Assembly (NCBI GenBank): GCA_012295275.1
Contig: CM022672.1
Location: 19,629,394-19,693,393, forward strand
Direction: 5' to 3'
DNA: 64,000 nucleotides
DNA from: Chrysomallon squamiferum
Lineage: Eukaryota > Mollusca > Gastropoda > Neomphalida > Peltospiridae
The notes under the pieces were generated by a model. It was not told where the DNA came from and did not search any database. It was given only the letters and a program-made list of their open reading frames with translations. Position 1 is the first letter of the stretch; the number at the start of each line of letters is the position of its first letter. A program made the position numbers and the translations under genes. This document shows positions 49,863 through 64,000 of this stretch, piece by piece.

Positions 49863-50548
49863 TGAAAATTACAAAGTCGACATAAATAAAATAAAATTAC
49901 GAAAGAAGAAAACAGATGGTTTCTCACCGTTAGAATTCATTTTTATATTTTAATCTCATTAGATCAGAGCTTCGGGTTTGCTAGTTGTTTTTCGTGATCT
50001 ATCTCTCTATCTCTCTATCTATCAATCTATCTATCTATCTATCTAAATAAAAAAATTAAAAAATGCCTTTGTTTTTTCTGAAAAACGGTGTACTAGAGGC
50101 TCTGCAGAGGATTCTAAAAAAGGTATATAACTGTCTTTTCGCTCATGCCACGATTTTAGCTAAGTTACTTGTATAACGCTTAAACCTTACGGTAACCTTA
50201 ACCTTAAAAAATCCTAAAGCTCAAGATGTCTTACGTTTTCATGAACAGTTGTTACTCATGGATCTTGCAACGCCGTTTTATCGTCTTCCCTCTGCCATTT
50301 CATTATCATTCATATATATGCTATTAGTGCAGTAGAAATTAGCAGTAACATTTAAGAATCATTCTGTACCTACAGTTACAATTTACTGCAATGGTGAAAG
50401 ATTGGTGCAGCCTGCAAATACTGAGAAAATTATGTATCTGTAGAATGTCTTGTATTTGTTTCTTGTGTCAGCCTTTATGCCAGTTATAAGAATTTGATAT
50501 TCTTAGGAAAGATAATGGAATAAATAGGTTCTTCCTTATATGTGAGGA

Positions 50549-50551
<3 letters not shown>

Positions 50552-50638
<87 letters not shown>
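50552..50638. repeat. (CT)n microsatellite
   Basis: More than forty CT units, followed by a CTGT/CTTT tail. Confidence 0.95.
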
Positions 50639-50642
<4 letters not shown>

Positions 50643-51141
50643 GTCTTTCTCTGTCTGTTTGTCTTTCTGTGTTTCTGCAAAATGTCCTCGCTAGCGATAA
50701 CAACAAAATTCTGAGTATGAGAATTAAATATTGTATTTCAAAATTATCATATGTAATGTTTATTTTACGATTCGTGACATCGTTGTAATGACGTGTGATA
50801 GTAAAACAAATATTTAGAAAACTGCTTAAAGAACATAACCGAAGTACTGGGCTAGGGCAGGCCGCTTTGATCGTTTTTGAAAGGAAATGTCAAGTTTTAC
50901 AAGCAGACTAAAAAATACCAAAACACTTTGCAACCCTCTTGGTCAATATATGTATGTATGTATGGATGGATGGTTGGATGAATGGATGGATGGATGGATG
51001 TATGGATGTCTGTGAATGTGTGTGTAGTTATGTGAACAATACCGAACGAAACCAGAATTTATTATTATTATTATTATTAAAAGATAAAAGAGGAAAATAT
51101 TTGGTATTTATAATCTTCAAAGAAAACTGATTTAAAACAGA

Positions 51142-51181
<40 letters not shown>

Positions 51182-51349
51182 GAAATAGACGGGACATGGC
51201 TAGCCCGATTTTTTAAGAGCAATGAATTAAATTAGAACATTATTTTAAAAACATTTTTGTTTTTTTACATTAATAATAATACAATATTATAAATCTGCGT
51301 GGGTGGGGAGGGGAAAGGAGAAAAAAGCAAAAAAAAAAAAAATAAATAA

Positions 51350-51388
<39 letters not shown>

Positions 51389-52070
51389 AAACACAGGAAA
51401 ACAAATACACAGTCTGAAGAAAATGTGAAATAAAAATATTTTATCACAGAAAAATAAAAAGGTTCCCTGTTTGAAAATACATTGTTACAACGTAACGTCA
51501 GAACTGTCACTTCCGCAATGTAACAACTGAAAGCAAGTATTTCAGTGATAATTAATATTGTAGCCCATTTTAGATACTTGATAGATTAATCACGTACAGA
51601 ACATTTACAAGTAACAGCTGCAAGTTATAGTTATACTTTGTAGTAAGGCTAATAAGCAGTGAAATTGAAATTAAAAAATATTCATTAAACGATTATTAAT
51701 TCCGAATTCTAATAATTGCTTGTACTGAACCGATTAAAATTAAAGAATAATTAATGTCAAATTAAAAAAAAAAAAAATATATAGCAGTTTCTGAATATGT
51801 CAGCTATTTAAAATTTATGTATATATTTTCTTTCTTCATGTTAAAATTTCAGTAGATACCCAGTTGTTTTTCATCAGCAGTAAAATAATTTTTCCAACCG
51901 TAACTTGTGCAATTGTATTCATGTAGATAGATATATTAAATCAGCTTTTGTTAAAATATGAAAAGTATGGATCTTGAATTAAAAAAATAATAATAATTTA
52001 AAAAAACCTTAAATAATAAAAAAAAGTAAAATATAAAAGAAATACACAAAGACAAAATTCGAAAAACAGT

Positions 52071-52076
52071 TTTATT
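52071..52076 (-). terminator. Candidate poly(A) signal of alpha-tubulin
   Basis: AATAAA on the minus strand in TTCAAATAAAACTG, about 315 bp past the stop codon. It is the best-placed hexamer for the tubulin 3' end. Confidence 0.5.
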
Positions 52077-52389
52077 TGAATTTCCTATTGTAGCAAGTCA
52101 TTTCTTTGGTACATCTATTTAGTCGGTATTATAATGGTTTCGTCAAATGTCATTTGATTCATAAAACTGTTTTTGAGATATAACTAGATGATCCATGTTT
52201 GTTTTGATAACAGTCAGAAGTCCAAGTGTTATTATTTTTTTATAAAAAAAAAAAAAAAAAAAAAAAATTCAACAATGAATTCAAAGAAAACACTCACATA
52301 CACAAAAAAACAACAACAACGTTACAACAAATTCTATCTTAGTGATAAAAAAGGCGTATTCTCTTTATCCTTTCAGCACTTTTGCCTTT

Positions 52390-55306
<2,917 letters not shown>

Positions 55307-55429
55307 TATGAAAAATAGTTTAGTAGTAGTAGTAGTAGATGTGAGTTAATACAAATTTGGAACTGTTCTGAGTCGTACAATGCAACTCGTTTTCAACTCA
55401 AATCTAACGTTCAAATCGCGGTGAAATCT

Positions 55430-55437
55430 CTTATATA
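55430..55437 (-). promoter_or_regulatory. TUBA: TATA box of alpha-tubulin
   Basis: TATATAAG on the minus strand, about 125 bp before the ATG, so transcription would begin near 55400. It lies just downstream of the CRE and E-box, an arrangement typical of a strong focused promoter. Confidence 0.7.
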
Positions 55438-55457
55438 CCAGCGTTCTTTTTTCCGAT

Positions 55458-55465
55458 GACGTCAT
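55458..55465. promoter_or_regulatory. CRE/ATF site of the alpha-tubulin promoter
   Basis: Perfect palindromic TGACGTCA, about 20 bp upstream of the TATA box. Confidence 0.65.
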
Positions 55466-55467
55466 AC

Positions 55468-55473
55468 CACGTG
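55468..55473. promoter_or_regulatory. E-box of the alpha-tubulin promoter
   Basis: CACGTG immediately beside the CRE. A CCAAT motif (ATTGG on the plus strand, about 55483) follows a few bases further upstream. Confidence 0.5.
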
Positions 55474-55638
55474 CCATTGATGTATTGGTAAACTTTTAAA
55501 AATGCGCGGGAAACTCTAGCTGAGTAGTAGACTCGGTTTCGTTTGTTTGCTTTCCAAGCAGATTTGAAATCATTGCGCAGCTGTACAGTGATAACATTGA
55601 CCTATATGAACATCCTTTTTTTCTCTCTCTCTCTCTCT

Positions 55639-55678
<40 letters not shown>

Positions 55679-55882
55679 AATACTTCATTTATTACATTTA
55701 TTAAATCAAAATATTTATTCTGTCATCATTACGTTGTAAACAAATTAAAGAATTATATTCTTCGACCTACGAAAGATTGTTAAAAGAGTAAAAACACAGG
55801 AAAGAAAAATAAAAATGAAGGTAAAAGCTACTTTTAAAAAAAAAAAAAAGTTTTCCATCGTTAATGAATCTTTCAACTAAAA

Positions 55883-55913
<31 letters not shown>

Positions 55914-56977
55914 AAGTCACAAAAACCCCCACAAGAAATACAACAGAACAAACAACAAAAAACCAAAATAAAACAACAACAACAAACAACGAAAACATAC
56001 GTAACTTCTTGTAACTGCTGTTGCATTTTTTTTTATTACAAATCACTCAAATTGAAACATGTCGTCGTGTGTATTGTTTTCCAAAAATAGGTTAAAGCAT
56101 GTTTATAAATTTTAATATCCTCACGAAACATGTAATAAAATATTAGAGCTGAGCATCCTGTAATGACTGCAAAGAACAACATGTTGATTATTAATTTATG
56201 TTCTTGGATGAATAAATGAATGCTTAACGAAACCCTAGCACTATAAATAGCTTGGCTATGAAAACGAGTTATCTAATTTTTAATAATAAAACTATAAAAA
56301 TTTCAAACGTTTATAAAACGTAGCCTGAAGAACTATGCAAAATATAAAAATAAAATATAAAATGTATTATAAAAGAATATTGTTGTTTTTTTGTTGTTTT
56401 TTTAAAAGAAGTTATTATAAAATTTGTACAAAAATATTTCCTTCCTTGTCTCGGCAGAAAATGTATATATATATATTTTTTTTTTATCCGAAAATACAGT
56501 TCGAGTTTAAAAAGACAGTTAATTACAGATAAATGAGTAATTACTAATTAGTTCTGTATTTATGAATGGTTTAGGATTAAAAATAGCAATAATTACTAAT
56601 TATTACTATTTTTTTTTTTTTAATAAAAAAAATCATTTACTAATAAATATTTATGTTGAAATTTACTGATAAATATTTTTTTTTATTTTTTATATATATA
56701 TATATATTAATAAATATTTGATTGGACGCAAACATGAATATTTATAATAATAATAATAATAATAATAATAATTTTATTTAGTTTTTAAAAAACAATAACA
56801 AATACAGTAAGCAAACAAACAGATAAATAAATAAATAAATAAATAAATGAATAAATAAATGATCAACAAATAAAGCCAAACGAGTTATGTCCCTTTGAAA
56901 ATATTTTCTTTTGAAGAACTGACACGAGTAACATAACACGTATGTAGACTACGCATGTACATAATAATAATAAACAA

Positions 56978-57035
<58 letters not shown>

Positions 57036-57242
57036 GTGCTATAATTTTGTTTATCATTACTATAATTATATTTAGTATTATTATTCTGATTATAACAGTA
57101 TTTATTACTGTTGTTACTATTATTATTATTTCATTATTAATAATATTATTATTATATAATTATTATTATAATAATATTATTATTTTTGTTGTTATTATTA
57201 TTATTCTGATTATTATAATATTTATTATTATTATTGTAGTCG

Positions 57243-57274
<32 letters not shown>

Positions 57275-57602
57275 TTTACTATGGACAGTTTGTGAAGTCA
57301 GTTACTACATTCAGTTCAAGGTTGTACTAATTACAGGTTGGCGTTCGTCACAGATCGACAGCTTTCCAAATTACCTGCGGAGATTAGATAAGCATTATGC
57401 TAATGACACCTGCAGACATTCAGCGAAGCGAGGAGATATGATCAGAATAAAATTATATTTAAGCATAAAATTCAATCATTTCCTAGTAGGTTTATGCTTT
57501 TAGCCCATTTCTAGATAAATTAAATATATTAAAATGTATTCTATTCAGTATGTTTTTTTTTTTTTTTTTATATTATTTTTCATTTAATTTATGATAATGT
57601 AT

Positions 57603-57603
<1 letters not shown>

Positions 57604-57664
<61 letters not shown>
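57604..57664. repeat. (CA)n microsatellite
   Basis: About thirty CA units. Confidence 0.95.
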
Positions 57665-57666
<2 letters not shown>

Positions 57667-59009
57667 CACTCACAAACACGTTCATAGATACAAATATTTA
57701 TATTTGTTTGTATGTTTCCTCGCTTTCGTCAGTTTCTTATATTCTTAATTTCAAGTTTAACGTTACTATTTATCTGAAAGATTTAAAAAAAAAAATTAAA
57801 TTTTTATCGATTGATCTCAAAGACAGTATAGATTTAAGTGGGTACGAAGACATAAGTCTTCTTACGTACCCTGAATCACTGAACATATTAGTAAATAAAT
57901 ATGCAGAGAGACTTAGGATAAAATAGATCTCTATGTATTTCAGTTTACTTGTTCTGACATGTGATACAGTTATATCTTGCTACACAAGTGAACTGGTTTT
58001 TAGGGACGTAATCAACATAAAACTGTCGTAGAGGAGACAATTGTGAATCGTTATGTGAATTAAACATGATATGAGACATTGTATCTAAACAAGGGTAGGT
58101 GTAACAATGTATTATAAGGCACACATACGTATAATGATATCCATAATTGTCATTAGGTATGCATGTATGAACGTATGTATGTGTACATGCAATTATGTAT
58201 GTATGTATTTATGTATGTGGGTGTATATATGTATGCATATATATGAATTTATGTGAATATGCGTGCATATATTTGATTCTTACAATATAATTTCTGTTTT
58301 AAATAAGTAAAAGGTCTTCAAGCCTGAAAATAATACGAAAGCACTGTCTTAATTATAATGTGACATTTAAAAAACATCAAGTAATTAATTAAAACGTACT
58401 TATTTATATCTCTCTCTCTGTCTCTCATACACACGCATCTACTTTTTCCACACATACGTGTATATCGTCACGTACAGTAAAGCTGTATTCAATTTCGCGC
58501 ACTGCTTGTTTTATCTTATTATTAAACACATTATCAGTGGCTGTGTTCATAACACCTTGAACATCCTGACAAGGCGCTCTTATATTATTTTTGTTAAATA
58601 TATATATACATTCCACGCGTGTGTTTGTGTGTGTGTCTGTGTGTGTGTGTGTGTCTGTGCGAGAAACAGATGTATATATATATATATATATATGTATGTG
58701 AGAGAAATATTAATATTCTAATTAAATTTTTTTTTTCTTCATACATGTAAAACATCACGTACTGCAATATTTCTTTTTCAAATGCGTCGTTTTAAGATTT
58801 TTCGGTCGTTCGTTTATCTTCTCGGCGATCAGCAGTGTTGAGAAATGGCGCACGTGGCCAAGTCACTTTCCCCACTCTGGCGGTATCACTTTAAACCCAT
58901 TTAGTTTTGTATCGGTAACCACGGAAAGTAGCTTTGTTGCAAACGCCATTTAGTCAGATCGCTTGACAATGGCCGCCACAATAGCAATCAACATTCTGTG
59001 ATGGTATCA

Positions 59010-59024
59010 TCGGTAGGTGGCGCT
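59010..59024 (+). promoter_or_regulatory. CTCF-like motif
   Basis: TCGGTAGGTGGCGCT matches the core CTCF consensus (CCASYAGRKGGCRSY) at 13 of 15 positions, including the invariant AGGTGGCGCT part. It lies in a less AT-rich island with an E-box (CACGTG near 58850). Inference from motif only. Confidence 0.4.
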
Positions 59025-59561
59025 GTGCCTCAGGACGATCCTGCGATGCGACCATCAGAGGTCAGTGGGGCGTGACAACAAAAATGACACCTGTTCTGAT
59101 ATCAGTGAGAGCGGGGGACAAAAAAAAAAAAAAAAAAAAAAAAATAAAAGATGAAACGCGCTGGCTAAGTGTAAGATGGCATGGAAATGTTATGACGTAT
59201 TCTACCTTGGAATCAGAACAAATGTTCGATTTTTTCCAGTTGCACGCTTTGAGATTTTCCCCATTCCAACCGCTGTTCTGATTCTGATTAAATGTAGCCC
59301 TAGAAACAGCGATTACACGTTTTCCATCTCGTCGTCATAATATTTATACAGTGAACTCCTGTGACTTGTATGGCCTGTTTCTGGAACTACATATACTTTT
59401 TTTTTTTTTTTTTTAGTCCAGCTTCAAAGAATATAATGACAGGAACCATTAACATAAACGTATTAACACAATTCATAGTGTCGTCGTACACAAGCATGCG
59501 CCTGCATTTTCATTCGCGCAAACAGGTTACACAAATTCACGTTTTGTTAGGCTTCCTTGGG

Positions 59562-59599
<38 letters not shown>

Positions 59600-60265
59600 A
59601 AACTAAATAAACGAAAAGACCAGAAAAAACCCACCAAACAACTAAAAAAAGCAACAATATGAAGAAAAAACGATCACACATACAAACCCCAACAAGCAAC
59701 AACCCAGACCCACACTCAAATAAATAAATGTAGATACAATAAATATGAAAAAAAAAAAAAAAAAGGAAATGTTTTTTTTTTTCTTTTTTTTTTCATACAT
59801 CTGGGTTTTTTTTTTTTCCTTCTTCTTTTTCAATCCATCTCTTTCAGCGAAGTAAACTAGTATGACTCGTTCTTCTCTGTATTTATTACCATACGCTGTA
59901 AAAGAAAGTCGTCGTCGTTTATTATTATTATTATTATTCGTTACGACAACAGAGACTTTGAAAAGTTACACTTTACTGCTTTGTATCGCGGGTCAGATTT
60001 AACAACCAGTCTGCCTGCTGTGTGGGACCACCTTAAATTCCGTGCAAATACACAACGAAAACGGCCACAGCGTCTCCATGCTGCGACCTGCAACATTAAA
60101 CCTCGTTTCTTGAATAAGGTGTCCTATTAACTGACAGAAATCTGAATCCATAAATATTTTAATTTATTTAGCAATTTCGGTCTGTTACGTGGACAGCGTT
60201 TAAAAGTCGACGGTGTCGTCGAGTTTGGATTATCGTTCTTACGTGATTTAAGATGTCGTCGATGA

Positions 60266-60300
60266 TGACGTAACACGTTTTAAGCGACACTGCGGAAGTG
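60266..60300 (+). promoter_or_regulatory. CRE-like and ETS-like motifs, possible promoter
   Basis: TGACGTAA at 60266-60273 and GCGGAAGTG at 60292-60300, within an island rich in CG dinucleotides compared with its surroundings. This could be the promoter of a gene lying outside the window, but no transcript can be traced from it. Confidence 0.25.
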
Positions 60301-61462
60301 AAATGAAAAAAAATGAGAAAGTAACCCAGACGCAGTCACGCACGTACACACACACACTCACAAACACCCACACGCATCACAAACACACACATACCAGAAG
60401 AAACATAACTGTATTTAATTTCGCCTTCTTTCTCCTATATATTTATTCATACACTCACAAACACACACACACACACAGATACAACTCACACGGTCGTACA
60501 CATACACACGTAAACATTATCAACATACGTGCATGTATTCATATACATTCATTCATACGTTCACAAACATCAATACATCTACCAAAAATAAAATATATAT
60601 TATAAAGACTTGACCTACATTTGACTGTTCGCGTTAAATGAGATAAAAAAAACTTAATCAATAAAATCTGGACTACATATTAAATAGATTCATAATATTT
60701 TTACGAGATTCTCTTGCTGTTTTTATTTTCTTATATGAGACATAGCTGAATATTTTAACCAAATAAATAAGTAAATATTCGAACGACTGTTTGGTTTGTT
60801 GATGCCACGTTTTAAGCAAAACAGCGTAGAAAGAAGAAGAAGAAGAAGAAGAAAAAATAGGTCATTCACGAAAATTTTGTACATTTTCTAATCAAGTAAA
60901 TAAAATATTGATGGAGTATATTATTTAGATACATATGTACATGAATAAAAATGACATATACTCATGTAGGCGCATGTCCAGCATGTACTACTTATTTATT
61001 CACACATACAGGTCACATACTTCCGCAAACAAATCCTATATGCAGTTACACCTACTCTGACGCATACACATTTATAACATGTACATTCACGTACAGACAC
61101 ACACACACACACATACACACAGACACACACACACATATATACACACATATATACCCCCAACGTACATACAAGGAGACATGAACATATAAGATTCAAAATG
61201 TTTACAGACAAGAAATATTATTTTGATTCAAAGCATTCTAGTCAGCAGTGTATAAGAAAGAATTAGACAACTGATGCTCAACGTATTACAAAAAAAAAAA
61301 AAAAAAGAAAGTAGCACAGGATTTTTAAATATATTTCCTTTCACGACTAGCTGTAGAATACATTTTTCAAATCGAGGATCTACTGGACGATCTTTGCATT
61401 CTGGTTTTTAAACTATAGAAATAATTAAACATTCATTTTTGAAAGAAAAGATAAAAGGGATA

Positions 61463-61464
<2 letters not shown>

Positions 61465-61553
<89 letters not shown>
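61465..61553. repeat. (AG)n microsatellite
   Basis: More than forty AG units. Confidence 0.95.
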
Positions 61554-61555
<2 letters not shown>

Positions 61556-61959
61556 GTTTCTATTCAGACATTAAATCCACAACACAAAAACCAGTCCAAA
61601 AAAAAAAAAGAAGAAATGCATGAATTGAATGAATGAACATTCACGCCCGATTAATTTTACAACGAAAGTTTCAATTATAATTACGCCTAGGTACAACCCA
61701 TTAATGAATTTTTTTTTTTTTCGTCACGGCCTTAATTCATTTCACATCCAAAATGACAACAGGATACAACTCGTGGAAAAAAATATTACCGGTTTTTGCA
61801 CTGAAACGTTCGTTTCAAGTTAAAAGAACAAAGAAGAGATTATTTATGTAATTTCATTTTGATTTTTTTGTATTTGAATTGTTACTGAATTAGGGGGATA
61901 TCTTATCCAGATTTCATGTTTGTATACTGATATGTTAAAACTATCTATATTCAAACTTT

Positions 61960-63110
61960 TTCTTATGTTAATATATTAATCAACATTCAAACCCTTCTTA
62001 TGTTAATATTTTAAAAGCTTGTTGAAAATATCTTTTCTTTAACTTATCTAAAGGTCTATATTTAAACTTCTTTTATGTTTAATACATTAAAAATAACTGT
62101 TTTCAAATTCTTCTTTTGTTAATGTATTAAAACTTTGTATATTCAAACTTTTCTTGTTAATATATTAAAAATATCTGTATTAAAACTCCTCTTTAGTTAA
62201 TATATTAAAACTGTTTGTATTCAAAATCTTCTTATGTTAATATATTAAAACTATATCTATTCAAACCTTCTTTATTTAATATATTAAAACAGTTTACATT
62301 CAAATTCCTCTTAGTTAATATATAAAAAACGATCTATATTCAAACCCTTCTTTAGTTAATCTATAAAAACAGCCTATATTCAGGATCCTCTTTAGTTAAT
62401 ATATAAAAACAGTTTATATTCAAACTCCTTTTACGTTATATTAAAACTATAAATATTCAAAATCTTCTTATTTTAATATATTAAAACTGTCTATATTCAG
62501 TCTTCTTATGTTAAAACTATCAGTTAATATATTAAAACTTTATTCAAAACACTCTTACATTAATATATTACAGTCTCTTTTCAAACTTCCTTTATGTTAA
62601 TATATTAAAGTTGTGTATTTTCAGATATTTCATGCGTTAGTATATTAAAATTCTCCAGACTCCTGTTTCTTTAATATATTAAAATTCTCCAGACTCCTGT
62701 TTCATTAACATATTAAAACAATCCAGTTTTATGTTTCATTAATATATTAAAACTGTCAAGTCTTATGTTTCATTAATATATTAAAACTATCCACACTCCT
62801 GTTTCATTAATATATTAAAACTGTCCAGACTCTTGTTTCATTAATATATTAAAACAATCAAGTCTTATGTTTCATTAATATATTAAAACTATCCAGACTC
62901 CTGTTTCATTAACATATTAAAACTATCCAGACTGCTATAGCATTAATATATTAAAACTATCCATAAACAAACTTCCCTTACATTAATAAATTAATAAAAT
63001 AAAACTATGTATACAAAAAAAAAAAACTACTTCATACTTTAATACATTAATACAACCCGTATTAAAAAAAAACTCCTGATACAAATATGTTAAAACTATC
63101 TACGTTCAAA
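61960..63110. repeat. Minisatellite with palindromic TTAATATATTAA core, 35-45-bp unit
   Basis: About thirty units of the form TTAATATATTAAAACT(A/G)T followed by a 15-25-bp spacer. Spacers fall into two zones: a left zone with TATTCAAA(C/A)TCTTCTTATG and a right zone (about 62640-62940) with CCAGACTCCTGTTTCA. The 12-bp core is a perfect palindrome and is by far the best conserved part. No open frame or transposon end is associated. Confidence 0.85.
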
Positions 63111-63255
63111 CTTGGCGGGTTAACTCTTTCATACTGTAATTCCCAACAGAAGGCTCATAATTAGAATATTTAATGTGTGCTAAAATTTACATTTATATTC
63201 GATACCGCCACGCTGTTACGATTCGAAAAATCAAAAAACACAGTTATCAAGAAAG

Positions 63256-63290
<35 letters not shown>

Positions 63291-63770
63291 GGAGTTTTCG
63301 TAGGTGTGTGTGAAAACAATTGTCTGTTAGCGTTTTATTCAGTTCGGCTGACTGAAAATTTTAATAGTTTTATAATTAGAAAGTCGCTGAAAAAATGTAT
63401 GCATGTTTAAACACCTCTGTATGTTTTAATAGGTTTTATAGAATTGAATAACTGACAGTAGTAACACATACACAGACAAAAAGAAGAAAAAAGTTAAAAA
63501 AAAAAAAATAAATATATATATAAATAAATAAACTAAAAATATAAAATATAAACAAATATGATAATAAAAAATGAATATAAATAATTAAGAAACACATAAT
63601 TAAATACTCGCAAAAGGAAGTATAATGATAAAAAAGTGAAAATAAATAAAAAAATAAATAAATAAAGAACGAAAGAAAAACAATTTTAACAAATCATAAA
63701 AATAACTAATAATAATAATTAAAAAATATAAATGTAATTACATAACTAGCTAAAAAAACAAATAAAAATG

Positions 63771-63890
63771 AGTATTCATACTATTCAGTGCAATTCACTT
63801 TCTTTCGACACAGTTATGTCAAATAATGAATAATAAAAATTGAATAAATAATATAATATAATATAATATAATATAATATAATATAATTTA
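63771..63890 (+). repeat. Dispersed repeat, copy 2
   Basis: Matches 49763-49862: CTATTCAGTGCAATTCACTTT, GACACAGTTATGTCAAATAAT, TAATAAAAATTGAATAA and a (TAATA)n tail. The right boundary appears to be the end of the tail near 63886. Confidence 0.5.
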
Positions 63891-64000
63891 ATAATATGTT
63901 ATATAAAGGTCAGAAAGCCCACTTAAGTAAATAATCAAACTTAATAGCTATCTCTAGATATAAATATAAAATATGGAAGTTGCAAAAATCTAATTCGTGA

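Larger units (their letters stand above)
49157..52389. other. Intergenic DNA between the TSP1/CBM14 gene and alpha-tubulin
   Basis: AT-rich with poly-A runs, a dispersed repeat copy near 49763, a TATC tract near 50001, the long CT array at 50552 and a TGGA tract near 50960. The right part (52060-52389) is the tubulin 3' UTR. I see no coding exon. Confidence 0.6.
55500..64000. other. Gene-poor region to the right of alpha-tubulin
   Basis: No exon on either strand that I can support. Content is triplet arrays (56743-56772, 56972-57034, 57120-57275), CA, CT and AG tracts, a less AT-rich island with regulatory motifs at 58790-60300, and a large minisatellite at about 61960-63110. An open frame at 57720-57926 has a mixed composition but no recognised similarity. 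Confidence 0.6.

Noticed and set aside
57243-57503. Open frame with WRSSQIDSFPNYLRRLDKHY
   Set aside because: Starts inside a triplet repeat and has no recognisable family, splice context or conserved pattern.
61960-63110. CRISPR-like look of regularly spaced repeats
   Set aside because: Units are AT-rich, variable in length and embedded in eukaryotic DNA. Spacers are related to one another and there are no cas genes.

Overview
This is animal nuclear DNA. It is strongly AT-rich and crowded with microsatellites, homopolymer runs and minisatellites. Every recognisable gene is split by spliceosomal introns of roughly 0.1 to 2 kb. The gene set is a betaglycan-like co-receptor, paired beta-lactamase-domain proteins, a secreted thrombospondin/chitin-binding protein and alpha-tubulin. 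It suits a lophotrochozoan invertebrate, perhaps a mollusc, but the sequence alone does not fix the species and this assignment is inference.

Layout: (1) 1-5555 is AT-rich repeat sequence with one unidentified minus-strand candidate exon (3188-3357). (2) 5556-14533, plus strand, holds twelve exons of a betaglycan/TGFBR3-like gene. It covers the second half of the orphan region, the ZP region, the transmembrane helix and the short tail; the 5' exons are missing. One exon has a one-base frame break. (3) 14534-26331 is the 3' UTR and intergenic DNA. (4) 26332-29904, plus strand, is a complete five-exon gene for a 158-residue MSP/VAP-like domain protein. (5) 31010-45612 is a direct tandem duplication of about 7 kb. 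Each copy carries a complete eight-exon minus-strand gene for a membrane-anchored serine beta-lactamase-like protein (426 aa each). (6) 46025-49156, minus strand, is a six-exon secreted protein with two TSP1 and two chitin-binding domains (297 aa). (7) 52390-55306, minus strand, is a complete five-exon alpha-tubulin (452 aa) with a clear TATA/CRE/E-box promoter. (8) 55500-64000 holds no convincing gene; it has long simple repeats, an island of regulatory-looking sequence (58.8-60.3 kb) and a large minisatellite (about 62-63.1 kb).

The genes do not form a functional pathway; this is an ordinary metazoan neighbourhood. The most unusual structure lies inside both beta-lactamase-like genes. The last 28 nt of exon 7, with its splice donor and the start of intron 7, is copied as a 68-bp tandem array in the intron. 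Most units keep an AG before and a GT donor after the 28 nt, so the array looks like a row of decoy micro-exons that would introduce a stop before the third active-site motif. Other points of interest are a GC-AG intron kept in both paralogues, a perfect Grainyhead-type site at both promoters, conserved Ser-Gly glycosaminoglycan sites in the betaglycan, and a small TA-flanked inverted-repeat transposon family.
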